11,756 nt of DNA, from assembly GCA_900551985.1 (NCBI GenBank), contig URYG01000090.1:1-11756 (forward strand), written 5' to 3'. The notes below the pieces were generated by a model. That model was not told where the DNA came from and did no database searches. It worked only from the letters and a program-made list of their open reading frames with translations. Shown here in pieces: positions 1-6,935 of this stretch. Within the stretch, counting starts at the first letter, position 1, and every line of letters starts with the position of its first letter. The DNA comes from an uncultured Prevotella sp. Lineage in GTDB: Bacteria; Bacteroidota; Bacteroidia; Bacteroidales; Bacteroidaceae. The translations under genes and the position numbers were made by a program.

Positions 1-481
1 GAAACAAAGAAGGTCGATAGTCGAATAAGCCCAGGGCACCAACTGGCTTCTGTAACCCATGCTCTTTGAGCCACCCTTTCATCTTCTCGTTTGATGCAAT
101 GATGTAGTCGCTATTCGAAAGACGGTTAATCTCCTTCTGGATGGTGAGCTTCTTTCTGCGGAAAGAACCAAGGTCGTGAATCAGCGAAACCGTTCTGGCT
201 CCTTTCAGATGGGCTACATGACAGAGAAACGAAAAGTACTTCTTTACAGGATATTGCAAGAACAGCACATCGTCTTTCTGGAGTAAGATACAGGCACGGA
301 TGATGCCTATCAGGTCAAGGAAGAAAGCCAATATCTTACTGTTCCTGATAGAGCGTGGCAAGCCAAGATTGATGGCTCCCATTTCTACAAGCGTATCCTC
401 GTTGTCTGTTTTTGCTTTATTGCCGGCACTTGTCAGATTATAATAGTTGCGGCTAATATAACAGAGTCTTTTTTGTTCCAT
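1..481 (-). CDS. Glycosyltransferase, galactofuranosyltransferase-like (3' part cut by window edge)
   Basis: The first 160 residues are visible; the gene runs off the left edge. It starts at an ATG at 481 with MEQKRLCYISRNYYN, followed by a SAGNKAKTD segment. Further on come LFLQYPVKKYFSFLCH, VSLIHDLGSFRRKK and DYIIASNEKMKGWL. This pattern (a short N-terminal strand with S-A-G-N-K-A, then QYP, then HDLxSFR, then an 'IIxxNExM' strand) is that of bacterial sugar transferases usually annotated as beta-1,6-galactofuranosyltransferases with a GT-B fold. The donor-binding C-terminal half is outside the window, so sugar and linkage are inferred from resemblance only. It lies 42 bp downstream of the LPS kinase on the same strand with no terminator between, which fits a role in LPS core or O-antigen assembly on the cytoplasmic face of the inner membrane. 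Confidence 0.7.
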   Translation of the reverse strand, partial: MEQKRLCYISRNYYNLTSAGNKAKTDNEDTLVEMGAINLGLPRSIRNSKILAFFLDLIGIIRACILLQKDDVLFLQYPVKKYFSFLCHVAHLKGARTVSLIHDLGSFRRKKLTIQKEINRLSNSDYIIASNEKMKGWLKEHGLQKPVGALGLFDYRPSLF

Positions 482-523
482 ATTCAATAGTTTTGAAGTG
501 AGATGTATAAAGATGCATTTGAA

Positions 524-1279
524 CTATAATTCCAGCTGAAACGGAATTTCATGCTTCTTTCCATATTTAGTCCAGAACCTAGCTCGTTCTTTCATCACAT
601 AGGCCACAGCCTTGTCGGAATCTATGTTGCGCAGCAAGGCATATTCGCTAACCAATATATGGGTGAATTCTTTTGGCCCCCAGAATCTTCTGAGATTATA
701 AAGTCCTTTCTTTTCACTTACTGGTCCGAAATCCATTCTGTTGATATCTACCAGCATGAAATGGAAGCCTTCGTCATCTTGTTTCCAGAGGATATTACCT
801 GGTGTAAAGTCCTTGTGGAGAATCTCGTGCAGATGAATGTCTGCTGCGAAATGGGCTAAAGCTCTTGCCACGTATTGATATTCTTCCGGCTTAGCGTCTG
901 CCATTTCATAGAGTGTATGACCGTAGTCACACTGGATTGTGATAAGATAGCTATATCCTAAGATGTTCAGAAAGCTACGCTCTTCTATGAGGGCTAAAGG
1001 CTCAGGAGTATTGATTCCTTTTCCTTTCAGAATCATAGGATATTCGAATGCTCGTTCACCTTTTGGCTTCCTGATATTCCAAGAGTAGATGAATTTGTTG
1101 AGGCCGTGGGGTATATGAAAGCGCTTTACGTTAACCTGTGTTCCATCCGGTGCTGTTAGCACCTTGATGAGGTTGCGCTTGTTATATATCTCACGACCTT
1201 CCTTCTCGAAAACATCAGGGATGCTCTCGATAAAGTCTCTCAGATATTCGTATTTAGGATTTATCTTAATCTTTCTCAT
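524..1279 (-). CDS. Lipopolysaccharide kinase, Kdo/WaaP (KdkA-like) family
   Basis: A 251-residue small kinase that probably phosphorylates an inner-core LPS sugar (Kdo or heptose) with ATP at the inner membrane. The kinase landmarks are visible: the beta-3 lysine in VKRF (K52), a catalytic-loop motif LHKDFTPGNIL (H155, D157, N162) and a metal-binding VDINR (D178) in place of DFG. The short length, the lack of a glycine-rich loop and the HKDFxxxN form fit the Kdo/WaaP family (PF06293) better than Hanks-type protein kinases. Its ATG at 1279 lies inside the last codons of the upstream AAA-ATPase gene (14 bp overlap), so translation is probably coupled. Its neighbours (MsbA-like exporter, LpxL-like acyltransferase, glycosyltransferase) support an LPS role. 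Substrate specificity is inferred; a protein-kinase role is less likely. Confidence 0.85.
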   Translation of the reverse strand: MRKIKINPKYEYLRDFIESIPDVFEKEGREIYNKRNLIKVLTAPDGTQVNVKRFHIPHGLNKFIYSWNIRKPKGERAFEYPMILKGKGINTPEPLALIEERSFLNILGYSYLITIQCDYGHTLYEMADAKPEEYQYVARALAHFAADIHLHEILHKDFTPGNILWKQDDEGFHFMLVDINRMDFGPVSEKKGLYNLRRFWGPKEFTHILVSEYALLRNIDSDKAVAYVMKERARFWTKYGKKHEIPFQLEL

Positions 1280-2543
1280 TCTTATTCTGATCGTTTAAAA
1301 TGAATGTTTCAATTTCCTCCATTCGTTTCATTTCACTTTTGTTTGGAATACCGAAAAAAACTTGCTCGCCGAAAGTATCCTTGATGGTAAGCATGCCGTA
1401 ATAGAACAGCAGGCTTGGGAAGTATTCCGGCTTCACGATTTCACTGGCAGGGAAGGTTTCGTATAGATTCGATACGATGCTGCCTTCCTCCGTAATCCTG
1501 CGGATGATGCCCTTGCGGTTGCCGTCTAGCTTGTCGAGCTGGAGCAGTCGCTTCATCTTGTTGTAGTCGGTCTTCGTGTTTGGGTCTATCATCTGTTTGG
1601 GGGCTTTACCATCGTCCATGTAATTACGGAGATAATATAACACCATATCGCAATTGAAAACCCTAACCTTGCTGCTTAAGCATGCCTCTGAGAAGCAATA
1701 GTTGTCATACCACGGCTTAATCTCTTCTATCATTGCCTCGATATCGCTATCTGCCGGTATCTGTCCTGCATCACGATAACGGGTAAACATGGCTCGTACA
1801 TCTTCTGTGCTGAAGCCCAGCATCTTGTCGAACTCGGGCTTGGTTGAGATATGCCAGCCGATGTTGAAGCCGCTGGTTACATCGTCTAGTGTTACAGGGC
1901 TTACACCCATCATGAATATCTTGGCGAATGAACCCTTGAACTTCTTGAAGTAGTCGCGGTAGAAACCGCTGGCATGCGTCATTGCATGATACACTTCCTC
2001 TCCCTGCTCGTTGAGTACGGTATTGGTGAAGTTGTCGTATTCATCGATGATGAGATAAAGCTGATAATTCTGTTCTTTTGCGTATTTTTGGATTGTAGCA
2101 AGCTTATTGGATGCTACATCCTCTGCAAGAACAGACTTTCTGGTTGCTTCATCATAGAATTGTGCATATCTGTTGATGAAAGCGTCAAAGCAGATATTGC
2201 AATATGAATTGAAGCGCTCCTCCAGATTGTCGATGTTTCCTCCTACCTGCGAGAAATCGAGCGTCAGTACCTGATATTTACCCTGTAGAGGGGTAGGCTG
2301 ACTGCCTATCCAGAGACCTCCGAAGATTTCCTGGAACTGGTCTTTTAGCTTGCAGTCATAGTAAGCTTCAAGCATACTGAGGAACAGGCTCTTGCCGAAG
2401 CGGCGAGGGCGGATGAATATCAGGTTGTCGGGTTGAGCCTCCAACAACGGAATATACATAGTCTTATCTACGTAATACTGATTTTCTCTGATAACTCTCA
2501 GGAAATCAGAGACTCCATAAGGTACTCTTTTTGCTTCTATCAT
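1266..2543 (-). CDS. AAA-ATPase-like protein (PF09820 type) lacking the C-terminal nuclease domain
   Basis: A 425-residue protein of the AAA-ATPase-like family that is abundant in Bacteroidetes genomes. Visible marks are the N-terminal PYGVSDF...YYVDKT segment, a family Walker A in FIRPRRFGKSL (residues 43-53, K51/S52), Walker B LYLIIDEYDNF (D167, E168), a sensor-like MMGVSPVTLDD near 212-221 and the WYDNYCFS motif near 278-285. Family members usually run to about 500-580 residues, with a PD-(D/E)XK nuclease-like domain after an 'IPN' strand. Here the protein reads GIPNKSEMKRM and stops about 20 residues later, so that domain is missing. I chose the ATG at 2543 (MIEAKRVPYG); the open frame extends upstream only to a TTG at 2591 inside a tandem repeat. 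The biological role of the family is unknown. It sits between LPS genes without an obvious functional link, suggesting later insertion. Confidence 0.85.
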   Translation of the reverse strand: MIEAKRVPYGVSDFLRVIRENQYYVDKTMYIPLLEAQPDNLIFIRPRRFGKSLFLSMLEAYYDCKLKDQFQEIFGGLWIGSQPTPLQGKYQVLTLDFSQVGGNIDNLEERFNSYCNICFDAFINRYAQFYDEATRKSVLAEDVASNKLATIQKYAKEQNYQLYLIIDEYDNFTNTVLNEQGEEVYHAMTHASGFYRDYFKKFKGSFAKIFMMGVSPVTLDDVTSGFNIGWHISTKPEFDKMLGFSTEDVRAMFTRYRDAGQIPADSDIEAMIEEIKPWYDNYCFSEACLSSKVRVFNCDMVLYYLRNYMDDGKAPKQMIDPNTKTDYNKMKRLLQLDKLDGNRKGIIRRITEEGSIVSNLYETFPASEIVKPEYFPSLLFYYGMLTIKDTFGEQVFFGIPNKSEMKRMEEIETFILNDQNKNEKD

Positions 2544-2570
2544 CTTGTAACCCTTTCTATTCTTAAGATA

Positions 2571-2628
2571 AACTCTATTCTTTTGGAACAACTCTATTCT
2601 TTTTGGAGCAACTCTATTCTCTTGGTAC
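2571..2628. repeat. Three imperfect tandem copies of a 19-20 bp unit
   Basis: Three adjacent copies of a unit close to AACTCTATTCTTTTGGAAC lie at 2571-2589, 2590-2609 and 2610-2628, differing by one or two bases and one length change. On the minus strand they read CCAAAAGAATAGAGTTG. The copy at 2610-2628 contains the last codons and TAG stop of the acyltransferase gene; the others fill the 70 bp gap before the AAA-ATPase start. A weaker fourth match (AAGAATAGAAAGGG on the minus strand) follows. Slipped-strand duplication of the end of the acyltransferase gene is the simplest explanation. Confidence 0.85.
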
Positions 2629-3537
2629 TACTTTCCCCTTCACCACCTCATACCGCTTGTCGAACTCCTCCCTGGTTCGCTTCCATCTGTTATGCGTCCA
2701 TAAATAATAAGGAGGATTCTTACGGATGGTTTCTTCCAGCATCTGGAAGAAGAGACGGGTAATCTCGTGCTCCGGAAGGGTGTTTGGCTCGCGGGTGATG
2801 AGCTTGTAGGTTGCTGTGTAGTAGCCTCGCTTCGGGCGCGACATCTCTACATAGAATACGGCATCGTTCATCTTTCTCATAATTCTCTCGCCACCAGTAA
2901 ACACTGGGGTTTCGGGATGATTGAGGAAAGGAAGCCACAGGTGGATGTTCTCCCACTTGGGACCCTGGTCGCTGATGTAGCCGAAGATGCTCATGATGCC
3001 CTTGCGCTTGTAATCCACCAGATAGCGGAGGATGTCTTTCTTAGGAACTACCACGCCATTCTCCTCGTGGGAACGGATGCGCTTGAAAAGTTCGTCGAAG
3101 GCTTGGTTACGCAGAGGATGATAGATGAGACCCATGATGCGGTTCTTGGGCAGTTCGATACTTACGCACGAAAGCCACTCCCAGTTGCAGTAATGCCCCA
3201 GAATGCCTGCCACGTTCTGACCCTCCTGGAAACATTGCTCCACCTCCTCGCTGTTGATTACCTGGAAGCGATGTCGCAACTCCTTGTCGCTGATGCTGAG
3301 CAGCTTGACAGCCTCGAAGAAGTAATCGCTGAACCAGCGATAGAACTTCTTCTCGATGTCGATAATCTCCTCTTCTGATTTCTCAGGAAAAGAGGTGGTG
3401 AGATTCTTACGCACAATGCCTCTGCGGTACTTGATGACGTAATACATCATGAAGTACTCGAAATCGGCGATGCAATAGAGCAGCCAGAATGGCAGCAGCG
3501 ATATTGCATAAAAAAATGCATAAACAATCTTTGTCAT
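2614..3537 (-). CDS. Lipid A acyltransferase, LpxL/HtrB family
   Basis: A 307-residue protein that probably transfers a secondary acyl chain from acyl-ACP to a lipid A precursor at the cytoplasmic face of the inner membrane. It has an N-terminal hydrophobic anchor (about residues 4-22, FFYAISLLPFWLLYCIA). A segment RRGIVRKNLTTSFPEKSEEE is typical of the family. The catalytic HX4E is in GHYCNWEW (H115, E120), and a conserved YHPLRN block follows near 160. The length is normal for PF03279 members. The C-terminal RKNPPYYLWTHNRWKR is also characteristic. It starts 12 bp after the MsbA-like exporter gene, so the two are almost certainly co-transcribed, which fits lipid A completion followed by flipping. 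The acyl chain and position cannot be read from sequence; an ornithine/aminolipid acyltransferase of the same fold is a less likely alternative. Confidence 0.9.
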   Translation of the reverse strand: MTKIVYAFFYAISLLPFWLLYCIADFEYFMMYYVIKYRRGIVRKNLTTSFPEKSEEEIIDIEKKFYRWFSDYFFEAVKLLSISDKELRHRFQVINSEEVEQCFQEGQNVAGILGHYCNWEWLSCVSIELPKNRIMGLIYHPLRNQAFDELFKRIRSHEENGVVVPKKDILRYLVDYKRKGIMSIFGYISDQGPKWENIHLWLPFLNHPETPVFTGGERIMRKMNDAVFYVEMSRPKRGYYTATYKLITREPNTLPEHEITRLFFQMLEETIRKNPPYYLWTHNRWKRTREEFDKRYEVVKGKVVPRE

Positions 3538-3549
3538 AAGTCCTGTGGT

Positions 3550-5403
3550 TTATACCTGCTGCATATCATGCAACTTCTTGTAATATCCGTCTTTTGTAAT
3601 CAACTCTTCGTGGGTACCACGCTCCACAATCCTTCCTTCGTGCAATACGCAGATTTCGTCGGCATGCTTGATGGTACTCAGTCGGTGGGCTACAGCCACG
3701 GTGGTACGGGTCTTCATCAGTTTCTCCAAAGCATCCTGCACCAGGCGCTCGCTCTCGGTATCAAGAGCCGATGTTGCCTCGTCGAGGATAAGAATAGGAG
3801 GATTCTTGAGGATGGCACGGGCGATGCTCACACGCTGGCGCTGACCACCGGAGAGTCTGCCGCCACGGTCACCGATATTGGTATCGAAGCCGTGCTCCGA
3901 CTTGGTGATGAACTCGTAGGCATTGGCAATCTTTGCAGCATTGGCGATATCCTCGTCGGTAGCATCGGTCTTTCCGAATCGGATATTGTCCTTGAAGCTG
4001 GCATTGAAGAGGATAGCCTCCTGGTTTACATTACCTATCAGCTGACGAAGGTCGTGAACGGCAAGGTCTTTCACATTGATGCCGTCGATGAGCACCTCGC
4101 CCTCCTGTACATCGTAGTAGCGAGGTATCAGGTCGAGCATCGTACTCTTTCCGCTACCGCTCTGTCCCACCAGTGCGATGGTTTTTCCCTTAGGAATCAC
4201 CAGGTTGATATCCTTCAATACGTAAACCAGCTCATCGTTCTGATGGTCGGTATAGGCGAAGGAAACATGGCGGAACTCTATCTGGTGCTCGAAGCTGCTG
4301 ATATGTTCTGGGTTCTCCTTGTCCTTGATTTCCACTTCTGCCTGAAGAATCTTGTCGATACGCTCCATGCTTGCCAATCCCTTCGGGATGTTATAGCTCG
4401 CCTTGGAGAATTCCTTCAGCGGGTTGATGATGCTGTAGAGCATCACGAGATAGAAGATGATGGTAGGACCATCGATTCTGCCGTAATCCAGAACCAGGAT
4501 ACCGCCAAACCACAATACCACTACGATGAGGATGGTTCCCAGGAACTCACTCATCGGGTGTGCCATCTGCTGACGGATGTTCACACGCATGATGTTGTCA
4601 CGATAACTGCTGTTTACCTGGTTGAAGCGCCAGTTCATCTTATCTTCTGCACAGAAAGCCTTGATGATGCGCAATCCGCCCAAGGTCTCCTCTACCATAC
4701 TCATCGTATCGCTCCAGAGTGACTGTGCCTCGGTACTCTGCGCCTTCAGTTTTTTTCCCACGACACCCATGAACCAGCCGAATGGTGGTACAAAGAGGAT
4801 GGTGAAGAGGGTGAGCTGCCAACTGATGCAGATGAGCGTGATGAAATAGAAGAGGATGAGGATAGGATTCTTGAAAAGCATATCGAGCGACGACATGATG
4901 CTGTTCTCTACTTCCTGCACATCACCGCTCATTCGGGCGATGATATCGCCCTTGCGCTCTTCGCTGAAGAAGCCCAGCGAAAGCGAGGTAATCTTCTGGT
5001 AGAGCTGGTTGCGGATATCGCGAACAATACCTGTACGGATAGGGATGATGGTGGCTGAAGACAGGAAATAGGCTCCCGTCTTGAGGAAAGTCATGAAGGC
5101 AAGGAACAAGCCGATAACCAGCAGAGCCAGCGATGCACTATGCGCCACGATGAACTCCTGGATGTAATAATACAGGTTATTGGTTGCCACTTCCTTGATG
5201 CTACCCAGCGTGCCATCCCATTCCATATAGTCGTTGGCACGGATACCGCCATCTACCTGGAAGAGAATCTGCAGGATTGGTATCAAGGCTGCAAACGAAA
5301 AGATGTTCAATACCGCGGACAGGATATTGAACAGAACTGATAACCCTAGATACTTCTTGTAGGGAGGGACGAATCGTCGTAAGATTTGCAAAAATTCCTT
5401 CAT
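3550..5403 (-). CDS. MsbA-like ABC exporter (fused permease and ATPase)
   Basis: A 617-residue half-transporter with an N-terminal transmembrane domain and a C-terminal ATPase, dimeric in this family, likely flipping lipid A/LPS or another lipid across the inner membrane. Hydrophobic segments are seen near residues 20-48, 89-113, 178-210 and 288-328. The ATPase has Walker A GQSGSGKST (413-421), Q-loop VNQEAILFN, signature LSGGQRQR (517-524), Walker B ILILDEATSALD (E542) and switch histidine AHRLST (H573). I chose the ATG at 5403 (MKEFLQILRRF): the frame extends to a TTG at 5439, but that codon lies upstream of the predicted transcription start. The gene is followed after 12 bp by the LpxL-like acyltransferase, which favours lipid A export over drug export. 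Substrate remains inference because multidrug exporters share this architecture. Confidence 0.9.
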   Translation of the reverse strand: MKEFLQILRRFVPPYKKYLGLSVLFNILSAVLNIFSFAALIPILQILFQVDGGIRANDYMEWDGTLGSIKEVATNNLYYYIQEFIVAHSASLALLVIGLFLAFMTFLKTGAYFLSSATIIPIRTGIVRDIRNQLYQKITSLSLGFFSEERKGDIIARMSGDVQEVENSIMSSLDMLFKNPILILFYFITLICISWQLTLFTILFVPPFGWFMGVVGKKLKAQSTEAQSLWSDTMSMVEETLGGLRIIKAFCAEDKMNWRFNQVNSSYRDNIMRVNIRQQMAHPMSEFLGTILIVVVLWFGGILVLDYGRIDGPTIIFYLVMLYSIINPLKEFSKASYNIPKGLASMERIDKILQAEVEIKDKENPEHISSFEHQIEFRHVSFAYTDHQNDELVYVLKDINLVIPKGKTIALVGQSGSGKSTMLDLIPRYYDVQEGEVLIDGINVKDLAVHDLRQLIGNVNQEAILFNASFKDNIRFGKTDATDEDIANAAKIANAYEFITKSEHGFDTNIGDRGGRLSGGQRQRVSIARAILKNPPILILDEATSALDTESERLVQDALEKLMKTRTTVAVAHRLSTIKHADEICVLHEGRIVERGTHEELITKDGYYKKLHDMQQV

Positions 5404-5408
5404 AGGTG

Positions 5409-5440
5409 CAAATATAGTGTTTTTAAGGAAGACCGCCAAA
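5409..5440 (-). promoter_or_regulatory. Bacteroidetes-type promoter for the ABC exporter operon, likely leaderless
   Basis: On the minus strand there is a -33 element TTTG (5440-5437), a 20 bp spacer and a -7 box TATATTTG (5416-5409) matching TAnnTTTG. The -7 box ends only 5 bases before the ATG at 5403, so transcription should begin at or within a few bases of the start codon. The -33 TTTG lies in one arm of the hairpin at 5431-5452. Confidence 0.75.
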
Positions 5441-5452
5441 CTTTTGGCGGTC
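5431..5452 (-). terminator. Hairpin terminator after miaB (possibly bidirectional)
   Basis: A perfect inverted repeat GACCGCCAAA / TTTGGCGGTC with a 2 bp centre. The pairing extends to AAGACCGCC/GGCGGTCTT counted on the minus strand. On the minus strand it lies 78 bp past the miaB stop and is followed by TTCCTT, a short and imperfect U tract. On the plus strand it is followed by TTTCTTTTCTTTT, a better U tract, although no plus-strand gene ends here. It separates the miaB block from the exporter block. Confidence 0.7.
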
Positions 5453-5482
5453 TTTCTTTTCTTTTATTCAGTTTTTTCTTAT

Positions 5483-5509
5483 CGGAGAGTCTTTTTTGCT
5501 CCGTTTTTT
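5483..5509 (+). terminator. Weak terminator-like hairpin facing the plus strand
   Basis: CGGAG (5483-5487) can pair with CTCCG (5499-5503) across an 11-base loop, and is followed on the plus strand by six T. The stem is only 5 bp. On the minus strand it lies in the A/G-rich 3' untranslated region of miaB and has no U tract. No plus-strand gene is visible upstream, so the role is doubtful. Confidence 0.25.
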
Positions 5510-5529
5510 CTTCTTTTAAAGAGCAATTG

Positions 5530-6864
5530 TTATTCTTTAACTTCCTCTCCGAAGAGGGTAGCAGAGGTAGAACCGGTGATGCGGACCTTTACGAATTCAC
5601 CGATATGGTGGTTGCCCTTGTCGATGACTACCGCCTTGTTCTGCTCGGTGCGACCCATCATCTGTTCACGGCTGCGCTTGCTGAAGTTTTCGATGAGGAT
5701 GGTGAATTCCTTTCCCTCATCCTTCTTGTTCTGCTCGGCGCTCACCTCGGTCTGCAGCTTGATGAGCTCGTTGAGGCGGGCTATCTTGGTTTCCTCAGAA
5801 ACGTTGTCTGGCAGATGCTTGGCTGCGTAGGTGCCAGGGCGCTCTGAATACTTGAACATGAAGGCACTGTCGAAGCCTACTTCCTTCACCAGCGAGAGGG
5901 TTTCCTGATGGTCTTCCTCGGTCTCGTCGTGATAACCCACGAAGATGTCGGTGGTGATGCCGCAGCCTGGGATGATGCGTTTGATGTCAGCGATGTGCTG
6001 CAGATACTCCTCACGGGTGTATTTGCGGTTCATCAGCTTCAGTATCTTGTTGCTTCCGCTCTGGGCTGGGAAGTGGATGTGCTTGCAGAGGTTTGGCTCA
6101 TCGGCGATGGCCTGGAGGATGTCCTCGGTCATATCTTCTGGGTTAGAGGTGGTGAAGCGTACACGCATGTCTGGCACTGCCTGGGCTACCATGTGCAGGA
6201 GTTCGGCGAAGGAAAGACTGCCTTCCTCGCGCTTGCCCGATGGCGAGAGACCGTAACTGTTTACGTTCTGTCCCAGCAGGGTAACCTCCTTGAAGCCACG
6301 CTGCTGCAAATCGCGCACCTCACGCAGGATGCTCTCGGCATCGCGGCTGCGCTCACGTCCGCGGGTATAAGGCACGATGCAGTAGTGGCAGAAGTTGTTG
6401 CAACCACGCATGATGCTTACGAAACCGCTCACTCTGTTGCCACCGATGCGCTGAGGCACGATGTCACGGTAGGTCTCGGTCTTTGAAAGTTCTATGTTGA
6501 TGGCGTTGGTACCCATCTCGCACTGTGCAATCAGATCCGGCAGGTTGAGATAGCTGTCTGGTCCGCAAACCAGGTTGGCATAGTGGTTCTGGATGAGGTC
6601 ATCCTTCACGCGTTCAGCCATGCAGCCCAATACGCCGAGAATCACCTTTCTTCCCTTCTTCTGCTCAGCATGCAGGGTGTCGAGGCGATGGTAAATCTTG
6701 TTCTCCGCATTCTCGCGGATACTGCAGGTGTTCAGGAAGATGGCATCAGCCTCTTCTTCTTTCTCACAAATCTCGTAGCCAGCCATCTGCATCACAGAGG
6801 CAACTACCTCACTGTCTGCCACGTTCATCTGGCAGCCATAAGTCTCAATAAACAGTTTCTTCAT
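5530..6864 (-). CDS. miaB: tRNA-2-methylthio-N6-dimethylallyladenosine synthase MiaB
   Basis: A 444-residue radical-SAM methylthiotransferase that adds a methylthio group to i6A37 of tRNAs reading codons beginning with U, using two [4Fe-4S] clusters and S-adenosylmethionine in the cytoplasm. The N-terminal UPF0004 domain carries the cluster cysteines in ETYGCQMN (C11), NTCSIRENAENK (C47) and VLGCMAER (C81). The radical-SAM motif is GCNNFCHYCIVPYTRGRERSR, within which C155, C159 and C162 form CxxxCxxC. A C-terminal TRAM RNA-binding domain spans about 375-440 (ILIENFSKRS..., FVKVRITGSTSATLFGE). Length and motif order are full and normal. It starts 71 bp after the PAP2-family gene on the same strand with no clear terminator or promoter between, so it is probably co-transcribed although functionally unrelated. 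The end is followed by an A/G-rich 3' region and the hairpin at 5431-5452. Confidence 0.97.
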   Translation of the reverse strand: MKKLFIETYGCQMNVADSEVVASVMQMAGYEICEKEEEADAIFLNTCSIRENAENKIYHRLDTLHAEQKKGRKVILGVLGCMAERVKDDLIQNHYANLVCGPDSYLNLPDLIAQCEMGTNAINIELSKTETYRDIVPQRIGGNRVSGFVSIMRGCNNFCHYCIVPYTRGRERSRDAESILREVRDLQQRGFKEVTLLGQNVNSYGLSPSGKREEGSLSFAELLHMVAQAVPDMRVRFTTSNPEDMTEDILQAIADEPNLCKHIHFPAQSGSNKILKLMNRKYTREEYLQHIADIKRIIPGCGITTDIFVGYHDETEEDHQETLSLVKEVGFDSAFMFKYSERPGTYAAKHLPDNVSEETKIARLNELIKLQTEVSAEQNKKDEGKEFTILIENFSKRSREQMMGRTEQNKAVVIDKGNHHIGEFVKVRITGSTSATLFGEEVKE

Positions 6865-6935
6865 TGTTCTAGATGAATTCTAATTTATGTTTGATGTATT
6901 AAAATGATTTTTTTCCTGTATCTTCCATGCCGTCA

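Noticed and set aside
524..1279. LPS kinase as a Hanks-type protein kinase or aminoglycoside phosphotransferase
   Set aside because: Its HKDFxxxN and VDIN motifs, small size and LPS gene neighbours fit the Kdo/WaaP family better.
1266..2543. AAA-ATPase as a transposase or complete mobile element
   Set aside because: No terminal inverted repeats, transposase motif or integrase is present. Insertion is inferred only from context and family distribution.
2544..2591. TTG start at 2591 for the AAA-ATPase
   Set aside because: The added 16 residues are encoded by the tandem repeat and low-complexity sequence. The family N-terminus (PYGVSDF) follows closely after the ATG at 2543.
2571..2628. A short CRISPR-like or attachment-site repeat array
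   Set aside because: The units abut without unique spacers, one contains a gene's stop codon, and no matching copy was found at the other end of the ATPase gene, so neither a CRISPR array nor flanking att repeats is supported.
3568..4722. A 384-codon plus-strand open frame inside the ABC exporter gene
   Set aside because: It lies antisense to the canonical Walker, signature and transmembrane regions; its translation shows no family pattern.
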